Assembly (NCBI GenBank): GCA_963713545.1
Contig: CAVQME010000010.1
Location: 434,001-498,000, forward strand
DNA length: 64,000 bases
Direction: 5' to 3'
Origin: CAVPLM01 sp963713545
GTDB taxonomy: Bacteria; Actinomycetota; Thermoleophilia; RBG-16-64-13
Part shown: piece by piece, positions 46,410 to 56,357 of the stretch
Numbering within the stretch: the stretch's first letter is position 1
Layout of the letters: each line of letters starts with the position of its first letter
Translations under genes and position numbers: made by a program
Notes under the pieces: generated by a model
What the model was told of the DNA's origin: nothing
What the model saw: only the letters and a program-made list of their open reading frames with translations
Databases searched by the model: none

Positions 46410-47614
46410 TAGAGAACGGCAACGTAGCGGCGGCCTTAGGGGTCAAGCTGGCCGGTGCCCAGGTGATCGCCGCTTATCCCATCACCCCACAGACCCCCCT
46501 TACCGAGAAGCTTTCCGAGTTCATCGAGGCCGGCGAGATGCGGGCCCAGTACATCCCGGTCGAGAGCGAGCACTCCGCCCTGGCGGCCTGCATCGCCGCG
46601 AGCTCCACCGGCGCCCGGGCCTTCACCGCCACGAGCGCGAACGGGCTCTTGTATATGCACGAGCAGATCCACTGGGCCGCGGGCGCCCGCCTGCCCCTCG
46701 TCATGTGCGTGGTCAACCGTGCGGTGGGTGCTCCCTGGTGCATCTGGAACGACCATCAGGACTCCATCTCCCAGCGCGACACGGGCTGGATCCAGATCTA
46801 CTCCTGCGACCACCAGCAGATCATCGACGACGTGCTCAAGGCCTTCTACCTGGCCGAGACCACCAGCATCCCGGTCATGGTCTGCTACGACGGCTACCTG
46901 CTGTCGCATACCTACATGCCCTTCGAGGTGCCGGACGAGAAGGACGTCGCGCGCTTCTTGAAACCCTTCAAGCCGGCCTATGCTCTGGACCCGCGGGATC
47001 CGGCGAACCTCAACACCGTCACGTTGCCCGACACACGCGTGGACGTCACCGGCGAGCTGGCCCACGGCTACATGGAGATCCGCTATCTCCTCCAAGAGGA
47101 TATGAGGAACGCCCTGGCAGTCGCTGAGCAGACCGACGACGCGTTCAAGGAGATCTTTGGGCGGGGCGGAGACGCCCTTCTGGAGCCCTATCGCTGCGAC
47201 GATGCCGAGTACATCGTCGTCGGCATGGGCTCGCTGACCTACCAGTTGCGGGACGTGGTGGATACCCTGCGGGAGGAAGGCCTCAAGACGGGCGTGCTCG
47301 GGGTCAGGCTCTACCGGCCTTTCCCCGATGAGGCCCTGGCCAAGGCGCTGCGGCAGGCCCGGGGGGTGTTCGTCATCGAGAAGGCGCTTTCGTACGGCTA
47401 CGAGGGTGCCCTCTGCTCGGACCTCAAGGCGGCCCTGTACGAACGCCTCCAGAGTGAAGGCCGGGGCGACGGTGGCGGGGCTCCCTTCGTGAGGGGCCTG
47501 ATCGCCGGCATCGGCGGCCGCGACATCAGGACCGCCGACCTTACCGACACCCTGCGCGCCGGCATCGCCGGCACGCTCGAAGAGGGTCCCGGTTGGATCG
47601 GGATCAAGCTCTAG
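46400..47614 (+). CDS. porA: Pyruvate/2-oxoacid:ferredoxin oxidoreductase alpha subunit
   Basis: A 404-residue subunit with IIENGNVAAALGVKLAGAQVIAAYPITPQTPLTEK (core AAYPITPQTPLTE), PVESEHSALAACIAAS and ATSANGLLYMHEQIHWA, the substrate/TPP region. It interconverts a 2-oxoacid plus CoA with acyl-CoA, CO2 and reduced ferredoxin; pyruvate is most likely from overall type, but phenylglyoxylate- or oxalate-type paralogues share this architecture. Confidence 0.85.
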   Translation: MHIIENGNVAAALGVKLAGAQVIAAYPITPQTPLTEKLSEFIEAGEMRAQYIPVESEHSALAACIAASSTGARAFTATSANGLLYMHEQIHWAAGARLPLVMCVVNRAVGAPWCIWNDHQDSISQRDTGWIQIYSCDHQQIIDDVLKAFYLAETTSIPVMVCYDGYLLSHTYMPFEVPDEKDVARFLKPFKPAYALDPRDPANLNTVTLPDTRVDVTGELAHGYMEIRYLLQEDMRNALAVAEQTDDAFKEIFGRGGDALLEPYRCDDAEYIVVGMGSLTYQLRDVVDTLREEGLKTGVLGVRLYRPFPDEALAKALRQARGVFVIEKALSYGYEGALCSDLKAALYERLQSEGRGDGGGAPFVRGLIAGIGGRDIRTADLTDTLRAGIAGTLEEGPGWIGIKL

Positions 47615-47625
47615 GAGCGCCTGCC

Positions 47626-48525
47626 ATGACCAAGACCACGATCCTCACGCTTCCTACCGAAGAACTGGTCTACCCGGGTAACCGGGCCTGCACGGGCTGC
47701 GGCCTCAGCATCGCGTACCGCATCGGGCTGAAAGCCCTGGGACCGGATACCATCCTGGTCGTGCCCCCCAGCTGCCTGACCGTGCTGCAGGGGCTCTTCC
47801 CCGTCGCATCCACCAAGCTGCCGTGCCTGAACGTGACCTTCGCCTCCACCGCGGCGGCGGCCACCGGCGTGCTGGAGGCGCTCAAGGCCCAGGGCAGAGA
47901 GCACATCAAGGTGGTCGGCTGGGCCGGTGACGGCGGCACCAGCGACATCGGCATCCAGGCGCTCTCCGGAGCGGCCGAGCGAGGCGATGACTTCCTCTTC
48001 CTCTGTTACGACAACGAAGGCTACATGAACACGGGGGTGCAACGATCGGGCACGACGCCACAGGGGGCCTTGACCGCCAACACACCCATCAAAGGGAAGC
48101 TGCAGCACAAGAAGGACGTGCCGGCCATCATGGCCGCGCACGGGATCGACTACGTGGCCACGGCTTCAGCGGCCTATCCGCTGGACCTCTACGACAAGAT
48201 CAAAAAGGCGGTCTCTCTTCAGGGCACCAAGTACATCCATATCCACACGCCCTGCCCCCCGGGCTGGGGCTTCGACCCGCGCTACTCCATCAAGATCGGC
48301 CGGCTGGCAGTGGAGACGGGATACTTCGACCTCTACGAGGTCGAGCACGGCGTGTTCAGGCTGACCGGCGCCTCGGAGAAGCTCCTCGAGAAGCGGCGGT
48401 TCCTCCCGGTGGCGGACTACCTGCAGACCCAGTCGCGGTTCAAGCTCCTCGGCGAAGAGCAGATCGCCGACTTCCAGGCGCGGGTCGACGCCAAGTGGAG
48501 CACGTACTACCAGGCGGTCGAGTAG
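47626..48525 (+). CDS. porB: Pyruvate/2-oxoacid:ferredoxin oxidoreductase beta subunit (TPP-binding)
   Basis: A 299-residue TPP subunit: GNRACTGCGLSIAYRIGLKAL (CxxC for the proximal cluster), GWAGDGGTSDIGIQALSGAAERG and CYDNEGYMNTGVQRSG, then a Cys in HTPCPPGW. AGGAG lies nine bases before the ATG. Last gene of the por operon, converging on maoC. Confidence 0.88.
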   Translation: MTKTTILTLPTEELVYPGNRACTGCGLSIAYRIGLKALGPDTILVVPPSCLTVLQGLFPVASTKLPCLNVTFASTAAAATGVLEALKAQGREHIKVVGWAGDGGTSDIGIQALSGAAERGDDFLFLCYDNEGYMNTGVQRSGTTPQGALTANTPIKGKLQHKKDVPAIMAAHGIDYVATASAAYPLDLYDKIKKAVSLQGTKYIHIHTPCPPGWGFDPRYSIKIGRLAVETGYFDLYEVEHGVFRLTGASEKLLEKRRFLPVADYLQTQSRFKLLGEEQIADFQARVDAKWSTYYQAVE

Positions 48526-48606
48526 CCGGTTGACCGGCGGACCGCCGGCCCTAGGCAGAGTCCGGCGGTGGGAGCTACCTTTGGCGGCCCGTCGCCGGGA
48601 AGCTTG

Positions 48607-49047
48607 CTAGTCCCGAGTCGCCTGCTTCTGGCGAGGCATCAGGAGCTCAGCCGTACCGGTGATGACGACGGTCCCATCCTGATTGGTCCATACGGAGCTG
48701 ATGATGACTCGGCGCCTGTCTTCCAGCTTCTCGGTGACTTCTGATACCACGGTGATGGTATCGCCGATCCTTACCGGGGCCTGGAAAGACACCTCCTGGG
48801 ATACGTGGACGGCTCCCTCACCCAGTATGGCCGTGAAGGTCCGCGTGACCATGGAAGCCACGAGCAGCCCGTGGGCGATCCGTCCCTGCCAACGAGACTG
48901 TCGGGCGAACTCCTCATCGACGTGAATGGGATTGAAATCACCAGTGATGCCACAAAAAGCGAAGACGTCGGCTTCCCCGACCGTCTTACTGAAGGTGCTT
49001 CGATCACCTGTCCTGATATCTTCGTAGTCCCGTCTGCTAGACAACAC
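48607..49047 (-). CDS. MaoC-like enoyl-CoA hydratase
   Basis: A 146-residue hot-dog protein with the (R)-hydratase motif FCGITGDFNPIHVDEEFA (catalytic Asp and His) and GRIAHGLLVASM. It hydrates trans-2-enoyl-CoA to (R)-3-hydroxyacyl-CoA. GTG start at 49047 with GGAGG upstream. Downstream in a minus-strand row that includes thiolase and OB-fold genes, so acyl-CoA breakdown is its likely setting. Confidence 0.85.
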   Translation of the reverse strand: MLSSRRDYEDIRTGDRSTFSKTVGEADVFAFCGITGDFNPIHVDEEFARQSRWQGRIAHGLLVASMVTRTFTAILGEGAVHVSQEVSFQAPVRIGDTITVVSEVTEKLEDRRRVIISSVWTNQDGTVVITGTAELLMPRQKQATRD

Positions 49048-49086
49048 GCGCCCTCCTCGAGACCGATGGAACCCTGGCTATGTGAT

Positions 49087-50067
49087 TCACGCCAGCGCCT
49101 GCAGTAGGTGCTCGTGATCCAGGTTGCCCCCTGACATGATGAGGGCCACCTTCTTGCCGGCCAAGCGGTCTTTGATCTGGAGCGCGGCCGCGATGGACGC
49201 GGCCCCGGCTCCTTCGGCCATGTTGTGGGTGACCTGCAGGGCCAGCCGGATGCCTTCCAGGATCTCTTCTTCGCTCAGGAGCACCACGTCGCTGATGTGG
49301 TCCTTCATGATCAAGTAGGGGAGCTGGAAGACGCTCCTCGCCGCCAGGCCGTCGGCTACGGTGTCGGCCCCCTCGATGATGCACCACTCGCCCTTCTTCC
49401 AGGATGTATAGAAGGCCGCCGCCCGCTCGGCCTGCACCCCGATGACCTCCACCCGCGGGTTGATGGCCTGAGCCACTTTGACCAGTGACGCGCACCCCGC
49501 ACCGCCGCCGATGGGACAGACGATGACATCGACATCCGGCAGGTCCTCGAAGATCTCCAGTCCCATGGTGCCAAGACCGTTGAGGATCTCGGGCTCGTTG
49601 CCCTGCTCGACGTAGTAGTAGCCGGCGGCGTCGACCAACTCGTCGCAATAGGACTGGGCGTCGTAGAAGTCGTACCCGTGGACGATCAAGTCGGCCCCGA
49701 AGCTCTCGATGATGCGGTTGGTCTCGGGGTTGTTGTGCTCCGGGACCACCACCGTGCAGGGCACGTTGAACCACCGGCCGGCCCATGACATGGCGAGGCC
49801 GTGGTTACCGCGCGTGGAGACGAGCACTCCGGTCTCGAGCTCTTCCTTGGACATGTGGTGGAAGAAGTTGAGTGCCCCGCGGATCTTGAAAGAACCTGTG
49901 GGGTTGTGATTCTCGTGCTTGACGAAGACCTCGCAGCCGACCAGGCGGGAGAGTTCCGAGTAGTAGGTCAGATTCGTGCGGTTGAGGTAGCGGTCGATGA
50001 CCGCCCTCGCCTTGATGACACCTAGCAGATTCACTCGATCGCTGAGCGCCTCATAATGTCTCAACAT
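49087..50067 (-). CDS. Threonine/serine dehydratase family PLP enzyme
   Basis: A 326-residue fold-type II PLP enzyme. The Schiff-base Lys is in NPTGSFKIRGALNF, the phosphate loop in GGGAGCASL, and the Asn/Gly stretch STRGNHGLAMSWAG is typical. Length and motifs match catabolic threonine dehydratases without the ACT domain, giving 2-oxobutanoate and ammonia, a substrate for the nearby 2-oxoacid oxidoreductases. Serine or hydroxy-aspartate enzymes are possible. Confidence 0.83.
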   Translation of the reverse strand: MLRHYEALSDRVNLLGVIKARAVIDRYLNRTNLTYYSELSRLVGCEVFVKHENHNPTGSFKIRGALNFFHHMSKEELETGVLVSTRGNHGLAMSWAGRWFNVPCTVVVPEHNNPETNRIIESFGADLIVHGYDFYDAQSYCDELVDAAGYYYVEQGNEPEILNGLGTMGLEIFEDLPDVDVIVCPIGGGAGCASLVKVAQAINPRVEVIGVQAERAAAFYTSWKKGEWCIIEGADTVADGLAARSVFQLPYLIMKDHISDVVLLSEEEILEGIRLALQVTHNMAEGAGAASIAAALQIKDRLAGKKVALIMSGGNLDHEHLLQALA

Positions 50068-50148
50068 TGACCCTCCAGCTTAGTGTGAGTCTTCCCGCCA
50101 GACGACCCGTCACCCCCACCTTCTATCGGCGTGGTCTCTCTTCACCGT

Positions 50149-50739
50149 CTAGAAGTAGTAGCCCTCTGGGAGCGACTCGGCTTTCGTGCCGGCCGGCACC
50201 CAGGAGAGATCCAAGATGGTGTAGGTCGGGTTGAACAGCTTGAAGACCGGCAGGACCCGCAACCCGATCCGAGGCTCGCCCATCAAGAGGTAGCTGAAGA
50301 GGATGGTGGACACGTTCTCGAATTCGATGTTGATGAAGCGAATAGGCTTGTCGAGCATGTTGAACGCGCCCGATCTGGCGCACACCATGAAGGTGTGGAT
50401 GGTGGCGGTTTTCTTGGCCAGGTCGGTCATGTCGATGACCGTGTTCTTCGAGAGGCAGTCCGGGCAATAGATCCTGAACGGCTGAAACACCGAACCGTTC
50501 GCTTCGCAGCCCGGGTTCTCGCACTTGGTGGCGAGCAGCCTGCCCTTCGAAAGCGATTCGAAGAACACCGCCTCGCCGCCGTAGGTATGGACGTAGGTCA
50601 TGTCCCTGGGCTTGGTGACACCCACGAGCTTCCAGCCCTCATCCGCATCCCTGATCGGCATATGCTGCTCGAGGCGATGGAAGTCGCCCCTGAATTTGTA
50701 GCGATCGTCCTTTACCTGGACCTGTCCGTATGAGCTCAT
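50149..50739 (-). CDS. Zn-ribbon OB-fold protein (DUF35), thiolase partner
   Basis: A 196-residue DUF35 protein: a zinc ribbon with CENPGCEANG and CPDC, then an OB fold (TATIHTFMVCARSG, STILFSYLLMGEPRIG). Such proteins bind SCP2-type thiolases or ketosynthases and complete their active site. It follows the thiolase gene by 12 bases. Confidence 0.83.
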   Translation of the reverse strand: MSSYGQVQVKDDRYKFRGDFHRLEQHMPIRDADEGWKLVGVTKPRDMTYVHTYGGEAVFFESLSKGRLLATKCENPGCEANGSVFQPFRIYCPDCLSKNTVIDMTDLAKKTATIHTFMVCARSGAFNMLDKPIRFINIEFENVSTILFSYLLMGEPRIGLRVLPVFKLFNPTYTILDLSWVPAGTKAESLPEGYYF

Positions 50740-50751
50740 CGTCGACCCCTC

Positions 50752-52189
50752 TCAGGCGTCTTGTTTCAGAAGATGGTCGGGGTCCATGAGGATGGTCGCC
50801 GTCACGTGCGACCCCACGCCCGCGTGACTGACCGAAAGGGCACGCTTGGCTCCTTTTACCTGCAGGTCGGTCCAGTCTGCCGGCTTTTCCCTGCCGAATT
50901 CCTTCCACCGCTTCTCGTCGCCGTGCACTTCGGCCCACCGGCCCCAGAGATGCGTCGCTATCTCGAAGACCTGCATGATCCCGCTGGCGCCGACCGCGTG
51001 CATACAGCCGATCAACCCGCCGGAGAGATTCGAGGGCAGCTTGCCCGGTTTTCCCGTGTGCGGATTGATGTGGTAGCAATCGCCAGACTCGACGTAGTCG
51101 CGCCCGTGCCCGTACGGCCTGAGTCCGATGTCCTCGTAGGTCTGCACGTCGCTGATGGTGAAAGCGTCGTGCAGTTCGATGACGTCGAAATCCTCCGTCG
51201 GATCGACGACGCCCGTCATCCGGTAGCCATAGTAGGCCGCCATCCTAGCGGCCAAGAAACCGGTGAAACCCGGGTAGCGGTCGCAGCCGGGGAATTCCTT
51301 GCTCAGGTTCTTGTACTGGTCGGCCGTCTCGTTGGGGAGCAGGGGGATATCCATGTTCCTTCTGTCCGCAGGCCGCAAGGTGTGCGAGCCGGCGGTCACC
51401 CAGATCCTGAGCGGCTTGTTCTTGCTGTTCTTTGTCAGCTCCATCGCCGTGTCCTCGTCGCAGAGGACCGCGCAGGCGGCCCCCACGCTCATGAGGCAGG
51501 CATCGAGAGCCCTCAGCGGATCGGCCACCATGGGCGACACCAGAACGTCGTCGACCGTGATCTTCATGGCACCGTGAGCGAACGGGTTGAACCGCGCGTA
51601 CCCATGATGCTTGACGGAGATCTCGGCTAGAGTGCGGCGGAACGAAGCCTCCGCCTTGCCGAACACCTGCCAGTATTTCTGGGCCATGACCGCGTAGTAG
51701 CCGGTGTATATCTGGCCCATGGGAGATTCCCAGTCCCTGTCGGCCGCGCATGCGATCAGGAAGTTGCCCTCATCGGTGGGCACTTCGTCCATCCGCTCCC
51801 ACCCCATGGCGAGAACGCAATCCGAATAGCCGGAAGCTACCGCCTTCGCGGCTTCCCAGAGAGTCGAGCCGCCCGTCGCGCCACCCGACTTTATGCCGAC
51901 ATTGCCAAGGGGATCCAACCCGAGACGGTCGTGGATGACCGCTTCACCGAGCAACTGGTCGCCGAAGTGGTCGGCAAAATGCCCGTAGTAGCAGGAATGT
52001 ATGTAGCGCTTGAGCTTCTGCCGGAGTGAGGTCTAGCAACTCCGCCGCCATGGTGAAGGCATCGATGCACAACTCCTCGGTCCTCTTGTGCGGGATCGCC
52101 CTGGCGTACATCGACTGGCCGGCGGTCACCAGATACACGGGCCGCAGGAACCTCGGCGTCTTGAGTTGTTGCTCGCTGAACTTGATCAT
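50752..52189 (-). pseudogene. SCP2-type thiolase (acetyl-CoA acetyltransferase family), one frameshift
   Basis: A ~478-residue thiolase-fold protein when joined: PVYLVTAGQSMYARAIP opening, then AESVIHD-like EAVIHDRLGLDPLG, GGATGGSTLWEAAKAVASG, EDFDVIELHDAFTISDVQTYEDIG and a late GLIGCMHAVGASG. The frame breaks at 52021-52022, where one extra G follows LDLTP; the other frame continues QKLKRYIHSCYYGHF. The Asn/His-Asp active-site region (HDAF, GCMHAVGAS) is intact. Its role is thiolytic cleavage or Claisen condensation with the adjacent DUF35 partner. Confidence 0.82.
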
Positions 52190-52278
52190 CTGTCCCCTCT
52201 ATTGCCTGATAGTGAGTGAACGAACCGAACCGATCCTTTGGTCGATTTCCTATGATAGTGCGAGAGCCGCCCCATGTG

Positions 52279-53499
52279 TTAACGGCGCAGCCTCAAGAAG
52301 ACCAGCCCTATACAGCTCAGGGCGGCTATCGCGGCCAGCATCAGATAGCCCGCCACGTATCCGGACTGCTCTCCCAGGACATCGAGCAGGAGTCCGAACA
52401 GCCACGGGGCCACAAGGGCGCCTATGAAGCCGAAGACCTCGAGGAGACCCGTGGCCGCTCCCACCTCCGGCGGCGTCTTCACCACTTCGGCGATACCGGC
52501 GAAGAGCGGCGAGAAGTAGGCCATGGTGAGGAATCCGGCGATCGTCACGAATATGAAGACCACCCACAGCGACGGGAGGAATGGGACCAGGGCGATGCAG
52601 GCGGTCATGAGAAGCATGCAGGTCACGATGACCGCCTTCTTGCCCCACCGGCCCATGGCCACCGCCCCGAGCGGATTACCGACCAGTTGTGCCACGCCCA
52701 ATCCCGCCGTGAGGTATGCGGCCACACTCACGCTCGCTCCGAACTCGGCCTTCATGAACTCCGGGGTCCAGACGAGCGCGCCCACACCCACGGCCAAACC
52801 GGCCAGGTTGAAGAGACAGAGCAGGAGGACCTGATGGTTGGCCACGGTCGTCCCCAGGGCGCGGACCAGGTCTCGCGGTCCGACGGCATCCGAACAATGG
52901 GCGGGCTTCCGGTGCACCGGGCCCTGAGCCAGGGCGAGAGCGCCGAACACGGCGATCAGGACCGCCGCGGCCACGAACACCGCCCGGTACCCGCCGGCTG
53001 CCGCGATGCTGGGCAGTATGAGAAGCGCCAGCACTACGCCCAGACCGTGGCCCGTGCCGAACACCCCCCAGGCTCGGCCTCGCAAGCGGGGCGAGATGGC
53101 GTCGGGGATGATCGTTCCCACAGTGGGCACTATCACCCCAAGACCCGCCCCTTGCACGAGGCGCCCGGCGAGAAAGCCACCGTACGAGTTGGCGAAGGCC
53201 AGAAGCAAGGAACCGGCGATGCCGATGGCGAGGCCGACGGCCAGGGTCCTACCCCCCCAGCGGGCGCTGGCCAACCCCCAGGGTATGGCGACCACCCCGA
53301 GGGCGAGCATGAAGACCGAAGTCAGGAGACCGATCTGCGAATCGGAATAGCCGAAGTCGGCTCTCAGTTGATCGGCCACCACCGGTATGAGCGACAGCGC
53401 CAACCCCGTAAGGGCGAGGAGCAGCATGAGGGTAACGGCCAGCATGTCCGTACGGCCTCGAGTGTCGACGGGGCAGGTGCTGGCTTGAGAGTCGGTCAC
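52279..53499 (-). CDS. Major facilitator superfamily transporter
   Basis: A 406-residue protein with about twelve hydrophobic helices. The loop 2-3 signature GLASARWGGRTLAVGLAIG resembles the MFS motif GxxxDRxGRR, and the second half repeats it at GAVAMGRWGKKAVIV. The substrate is unknown; in this acyl-CoA/aromatic context an organic acid or aromatic carboxylate is plausible. GTG start. Confidence 0.82.
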   Translation of the reverse strand: MTDSQASTCPVDTRGRTDMLAVTLMLLLALTGLALSLIPVVADQLRADFGYSDSQIGLLTSVFMLALGVVAIPWGLASARWGGRTLAVGLAIGIAGSLLLAFANSYGGFLAGRLVQGAGLGVIVPTVGTIIPDAISPRLRGRAWGVFGTGHGLGVVLALLILPSIAAAGGYRAVFVAAAVLIAVFGALALAQGPVHRKPAHCSDAVGPRDLVRALGTTVANHQVLLLCLFNLAGLAVGVGALVWTPEFMKAEFGASVSVAAYLTAGLGVAQLVGNPLGAVAMGRWGKKAVIVTCMLLMTACIALVPFLPSLWVVFIFVTIAGFLTMAYFSPLFAGIAEVVKTPPEVGAATGLLEVFGFIGALVAPWLFGLLLDVLGEQSGYVAGYLMLAAIAALSCIGLVFLRLRR

Positions 53500-53516
53500 G
53501 TCTCAGATACCGACTG

Positions 53517-54419
53517 TCACAGACCCGCTTGATCGGGCTGGGACCGGTTTCCGCCTATCAGCTGCACCATTGCCCTTACGTGGGCGGGCGAAGTCCCGCA
53601 ACAGCCGCCCACCAGCCGGGCTCCCGCCCGCACGCATTCCTCCGCGCCGACGGAGAAACTCGCCGGCGACATGTCGAACACGAGACGTTTGTCCACCAGC
53701 CTACCCTTGCCCGCGTTGGGCTGAGCGACGATGGGGAGCGACGTGGCCGCCCGCATCAGCGCCACCACCTCGGCCATCTCGAGCGGATCGAGACTCCCGC
53801 AGTTCGCCCCGACCGCGCACGCCCCCGCTTCGGTCAACGCCTGCGCGCATTCCTGCGCCGTGTTGCCCATTATCGTCCGCCCGCCGTTGCCGGCCGTGTT
53901 GAAAGCGATGGTCGCGATGATCGGAAGGTCGCTCGCCTCTCGCACGGCGCGTGCGGCGCAGAGGGCCTCGCGCAGGTCGATCATCGTCTCGATGATGAAC
54001 CCGTCCACCCCGCCTTCCGCAAGGATGGCGGCCTGCTCTTTGAAAGCGGCGAACGCGTCCTCCTCTGCGAGTTGCCCGTACGGCTTCAGCATCTTCCCGG
54101 TGGAGCTCAAGTCGCCGAGCACATACTGGCCCGGGCGGGCGGCCTCTTTGGCCAGCCTCACTCCGGCCAGGTTGACCTCGCGCACATCCACCCCCACCTT
54201 GTGAGCTTCGATGTTGACGCGGTTCATGGTCAAGGTGTTCGTGATGAGGAGGTCGATCCCGGAGTCGGCGTATCGCCGATGGACGGCCAGTACCGCTTCC
54301 GGGTGCGTGACGTTAGTGGGGCCGCCCATCTCCAGCCCGGCTTCTCCCAATTGGGTCCCCATCGCCCCGTCCAGGAAGATGGCCTCTCTATCGCTCGCAA
54401 TGAGGTCCACTATGCTCAT
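53517..54419 (-). CDS. Homocysteine S-methyltransferase domain protein
   Basis: A 300-residue TIM-barrel protein equal to the homocysteine-binding module of MetH: FLDGAMGTQLGEAG at the start, the zinc Cys in ANCGS, and the late GGCCGTSPAHVRAM supplying two more ligands. Stand-alone proteins of this kind transfer methyl groups from corrinoid proteins, S-methylmethionine or other donors to a thiol. ATG at 54419 begins at the family boundary. Links with the corrinoid system at the left end are inferred. Confidence 0.85.
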   Translation of the reverse strand: MSIVDLIASDREAIFLDGAMGTQLGEAGLEMGGPTNVTHPEAVLAVHRRYADSGIDLLITNTLTMNRVNIEAHKVGVDVREVNLAGVRLAKEAARPGQYVLGDLSSTGKMLKPYGQLAEEDAFAAFKEQAAILAEGGVDGFIIETMIDLREALCAARAVREASDLPIIATIAFNTAGNGGRTIMGNTAQECAQALTEAGACAVGANCGSLDPLEMAEVVALMRAATSLPIVAQPNAGKGRLVDKRLVFDMSPASFSVGAEECVRAGARLVGGCCGTSPAHVRAMVQLIGGNRSQPDQAGL

Positions 54420-54568
54420 CCGGGATCCGTTTCTCTCCGTAGGTCGCCGGCCGCGGGGCATATAAGGAACCGGCCCGCCGCCGTCTCCCTAGTCTACCGT
54501 CCCCAAGGCCCACTATCTACCGTCGGGCGGCTGCCGTCGGCGGCTGGCGCCGACCGTCCAGCGCCGAC

Positions 54569-54931
54569 TCACGCCGGTGCCTGCTCGACCTCCCTCTGGT
54601 GCCTCAGACACAGGGTGGCATAGGGCACCGCTTCCAACCGGCCTTCCTCTATGGGACTGCCACAGCGGTCGCACCGACCGTATGAGCCTTCTTCTATCTT
54701 CTGCAGCGCCCTGTCCACCTGGGCTAGAAGCTGCTCGGTGTTGTACTGCAGCGACAGGTCCAGTTCTCGCGAAAAGGTGACGGTACCCACGTCGGCCATG
54801 TGCTGATCCGATGACTCCTCGCCCGCCTGGTCTTCGAGGTTGACGGCGAGCGATTCGCCCAGGTCCTCGTCCTGCTCCAGCAGCCGAGCCCGAAGCTCGA
54901 GAAGCTCTTGTTCCGCTCTACGGGGGTCCAT
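54569..54931 (-). CDS. TraR/DksA family zinc-finger protein
   Basis: A 120-residue protein: a coiled-coil N-terminal hairpin (EQELLELRARLLEQDEDLGE) and a C-terminal finger CDRCGSPIEEGRLEAVPYATLC-LRH, in which the usual fourth Cys is His. DksA relatives bind the RNA polymerase secondary channel. ATG at 54931 is chosen for AGGA five bases upstream and fit to the family; an ATG at 54964 would add eleven residues. Confidence 0.82.
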   Translation of the reverse strand: MDPRRAEQELLELRARLLEQDEDLGESLAVNLEDQAGEESSDQHMADVGTVTFSRELDLSLQYNTEQLLAQVDRALQKIEEGSYGRCDRCGSPIEEGRLEAVPYATLCLRHQREVEQAPA

Positions 54932-55145
54932 ATGGTTCCTGCCTCCGAGATCGAGAGTGGTCATGATCGGTCCTTGCCAAGCCAGTACCAGAAAGAGGAG
55001 CCCCGCAAACCAGCGCGGGCCCCAGTGAGCGTCCCGCAAGGGGCTTCGCCCCAAGCGCCGCATGCCCTGCGGGCTGTCATCGAGGAGCCGCGTTCCCCTT
55101 GGTGTGAGAAGCTGCGCGTATATGAGAACCTCTTTCGGGTGAGAA

Positions 55146-56357
55146 ATGGGCACTAGCTTCCATTCGGATACGGCGGAGTCCCCTGCTCCCTCGTCGGTCG
55201 TCGAGCTGATAGATGCCGAGGGCGGGCAGGTAACGTTCGCCCGGTTCATGGAGATGGCCCTCACTCACCCCACCCTGGGCTACTACAGCCGCGCCGACCG
55301 ATTGCTTCGGCATGGAGGAGATTTCAGCACCGCGCCGGCCCTGTCGCCCTTCTTCAACACCACCCTGGCCCGACTGGTCACCGAACTGATGGACGCCTCG
55401 CTCTCTACGGCGGCGGGCGACAGGGCCACCGTCATCGAACTCGGCGGCGGTGAAGGCCAACTGGCCGAGGGGGTCCTGCGCTTCTGGCAGAGCACGCGGC
55501 CGGAGCTGCGAGAGAACATCGGCTACCGCATCGTCGAGATCGGCCCACGGCTGCAGCAGAGACAGGCAGACGCGGTGGAAAGATTCGCGGCCGCGGGTTG
55601 GGATGTCGGATGGGGTTCGGATCTGGAGGAGGCCTGTGCCGGCACGCGCCCGGTGGTGATCGTCGGGAACGAGTTCCTGGATGCCATGCCGGTGCACCTG
55701 GTCGGAATCAGTGGGACCAGTATGCGAGAGGTGTACGTCAAGGTCGCGCATCGGAGTCTTGCCCAGACGTGGGGCGAGCTGTCCGAAGCGGCGGCTGCCG
55801 AGATCGAGCTCCTCTTCGACACATTCGACCCGCGGCGTCTGGAGGTCTTCAGCGAGGACGGGATACTCGAGGTCTTCCCCGGCCTCGGCGGGCTGACCAA
55901 GCAGGTGGCCAGGCTCATGCCCTCCGGGAGCTTCCTCAATGTCGACTACGGAGAGTGGTTCCCGGGTGTGCCCCAGGTCTCCCCACCGTGCAGCCGGACC
56001 TGCGGGCTGGAAGTGCGCACGCTGCGGCGGCGGACCATCCGTGGCTACTTCCGCCACCAGATGGTGATGGATCCGCTCGCGAGAGCGGGCAGGCAGGATC
56101 TCACCGCCGACGTCGATTTCGCCGCCGTCGATCTACATGGGCGGCGGGAAGGTTTCGAGACCGTTCTCTTCACCACGCTCGCCGGGTTTCTCCGCGCAGG
56201 CGGAGCAGAAAACGAGTTGGAGGCGCTCCGCGACGGGACCGCCTCGACCGCGTCGGACTCTCTCGAAGCCGACCGGCAGGCGACTGTGCTCGCGAACCTG
56301 TTGGACGAGGGGGATCTGGGCGGCGCCTTCAAGGTGATGGTGCAGGTCAGGGAATGA
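55146..56357 (+). CDS. MidA-like (NDUFAF7 family) SAM-dependent methyltransferase
   Basis: A 403-residue class I methyltransferase of the Methyltransf_28 group. TFARFMEMALTHPTLGYYSR, GDFSTAPALSPFF, the SAM motif VIELGGGEGQLAEGVL and VVIVGNEFLDAMPVH are diagnostic. Mitochondrial NDUFAF7 methylates an Arg of complex I; bacterial targets are mostly unknown. Here no complex I genes lie nearby, although Nuo-like subunits exist at 10.5-13 kb. A ribosome-binding site is weak. Confidence 0.85.
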   Translation: MGTSFHSDTAESPAPSSVVELIDAEGGQVTFARFMEMALTHPTLGYYSRADRLLRHGGDFSTAPALSPFFNTTLARLVTELMDASLSTAAGDRATVIELGGGEGQLAEGVLRFWQSTRPELRENIGYRIVEIGPRLQQRQADAVERFAAAGWDVGWGSDLEEACAGTRPVVIVGNEFLDAMPVHLVGISGTSMREVYVKVAHRSLAQTWGELSEAAAAEIELLFDTFDPRRLEVFSEDGILEVFPGLGGLTKQVARLMPSGSFLNVDYGEWFPGVPQVSPPCSRTCGLEVRTLRRRTIRGYFRHQMVMDPLARAGRQDLTADVDFAAVDLHGRREGFETVLFTTLAGFLRAGGAENELEALRDGTASTASDSLEADRQATVLANLLDEGDLGGAFKVMVQVRE

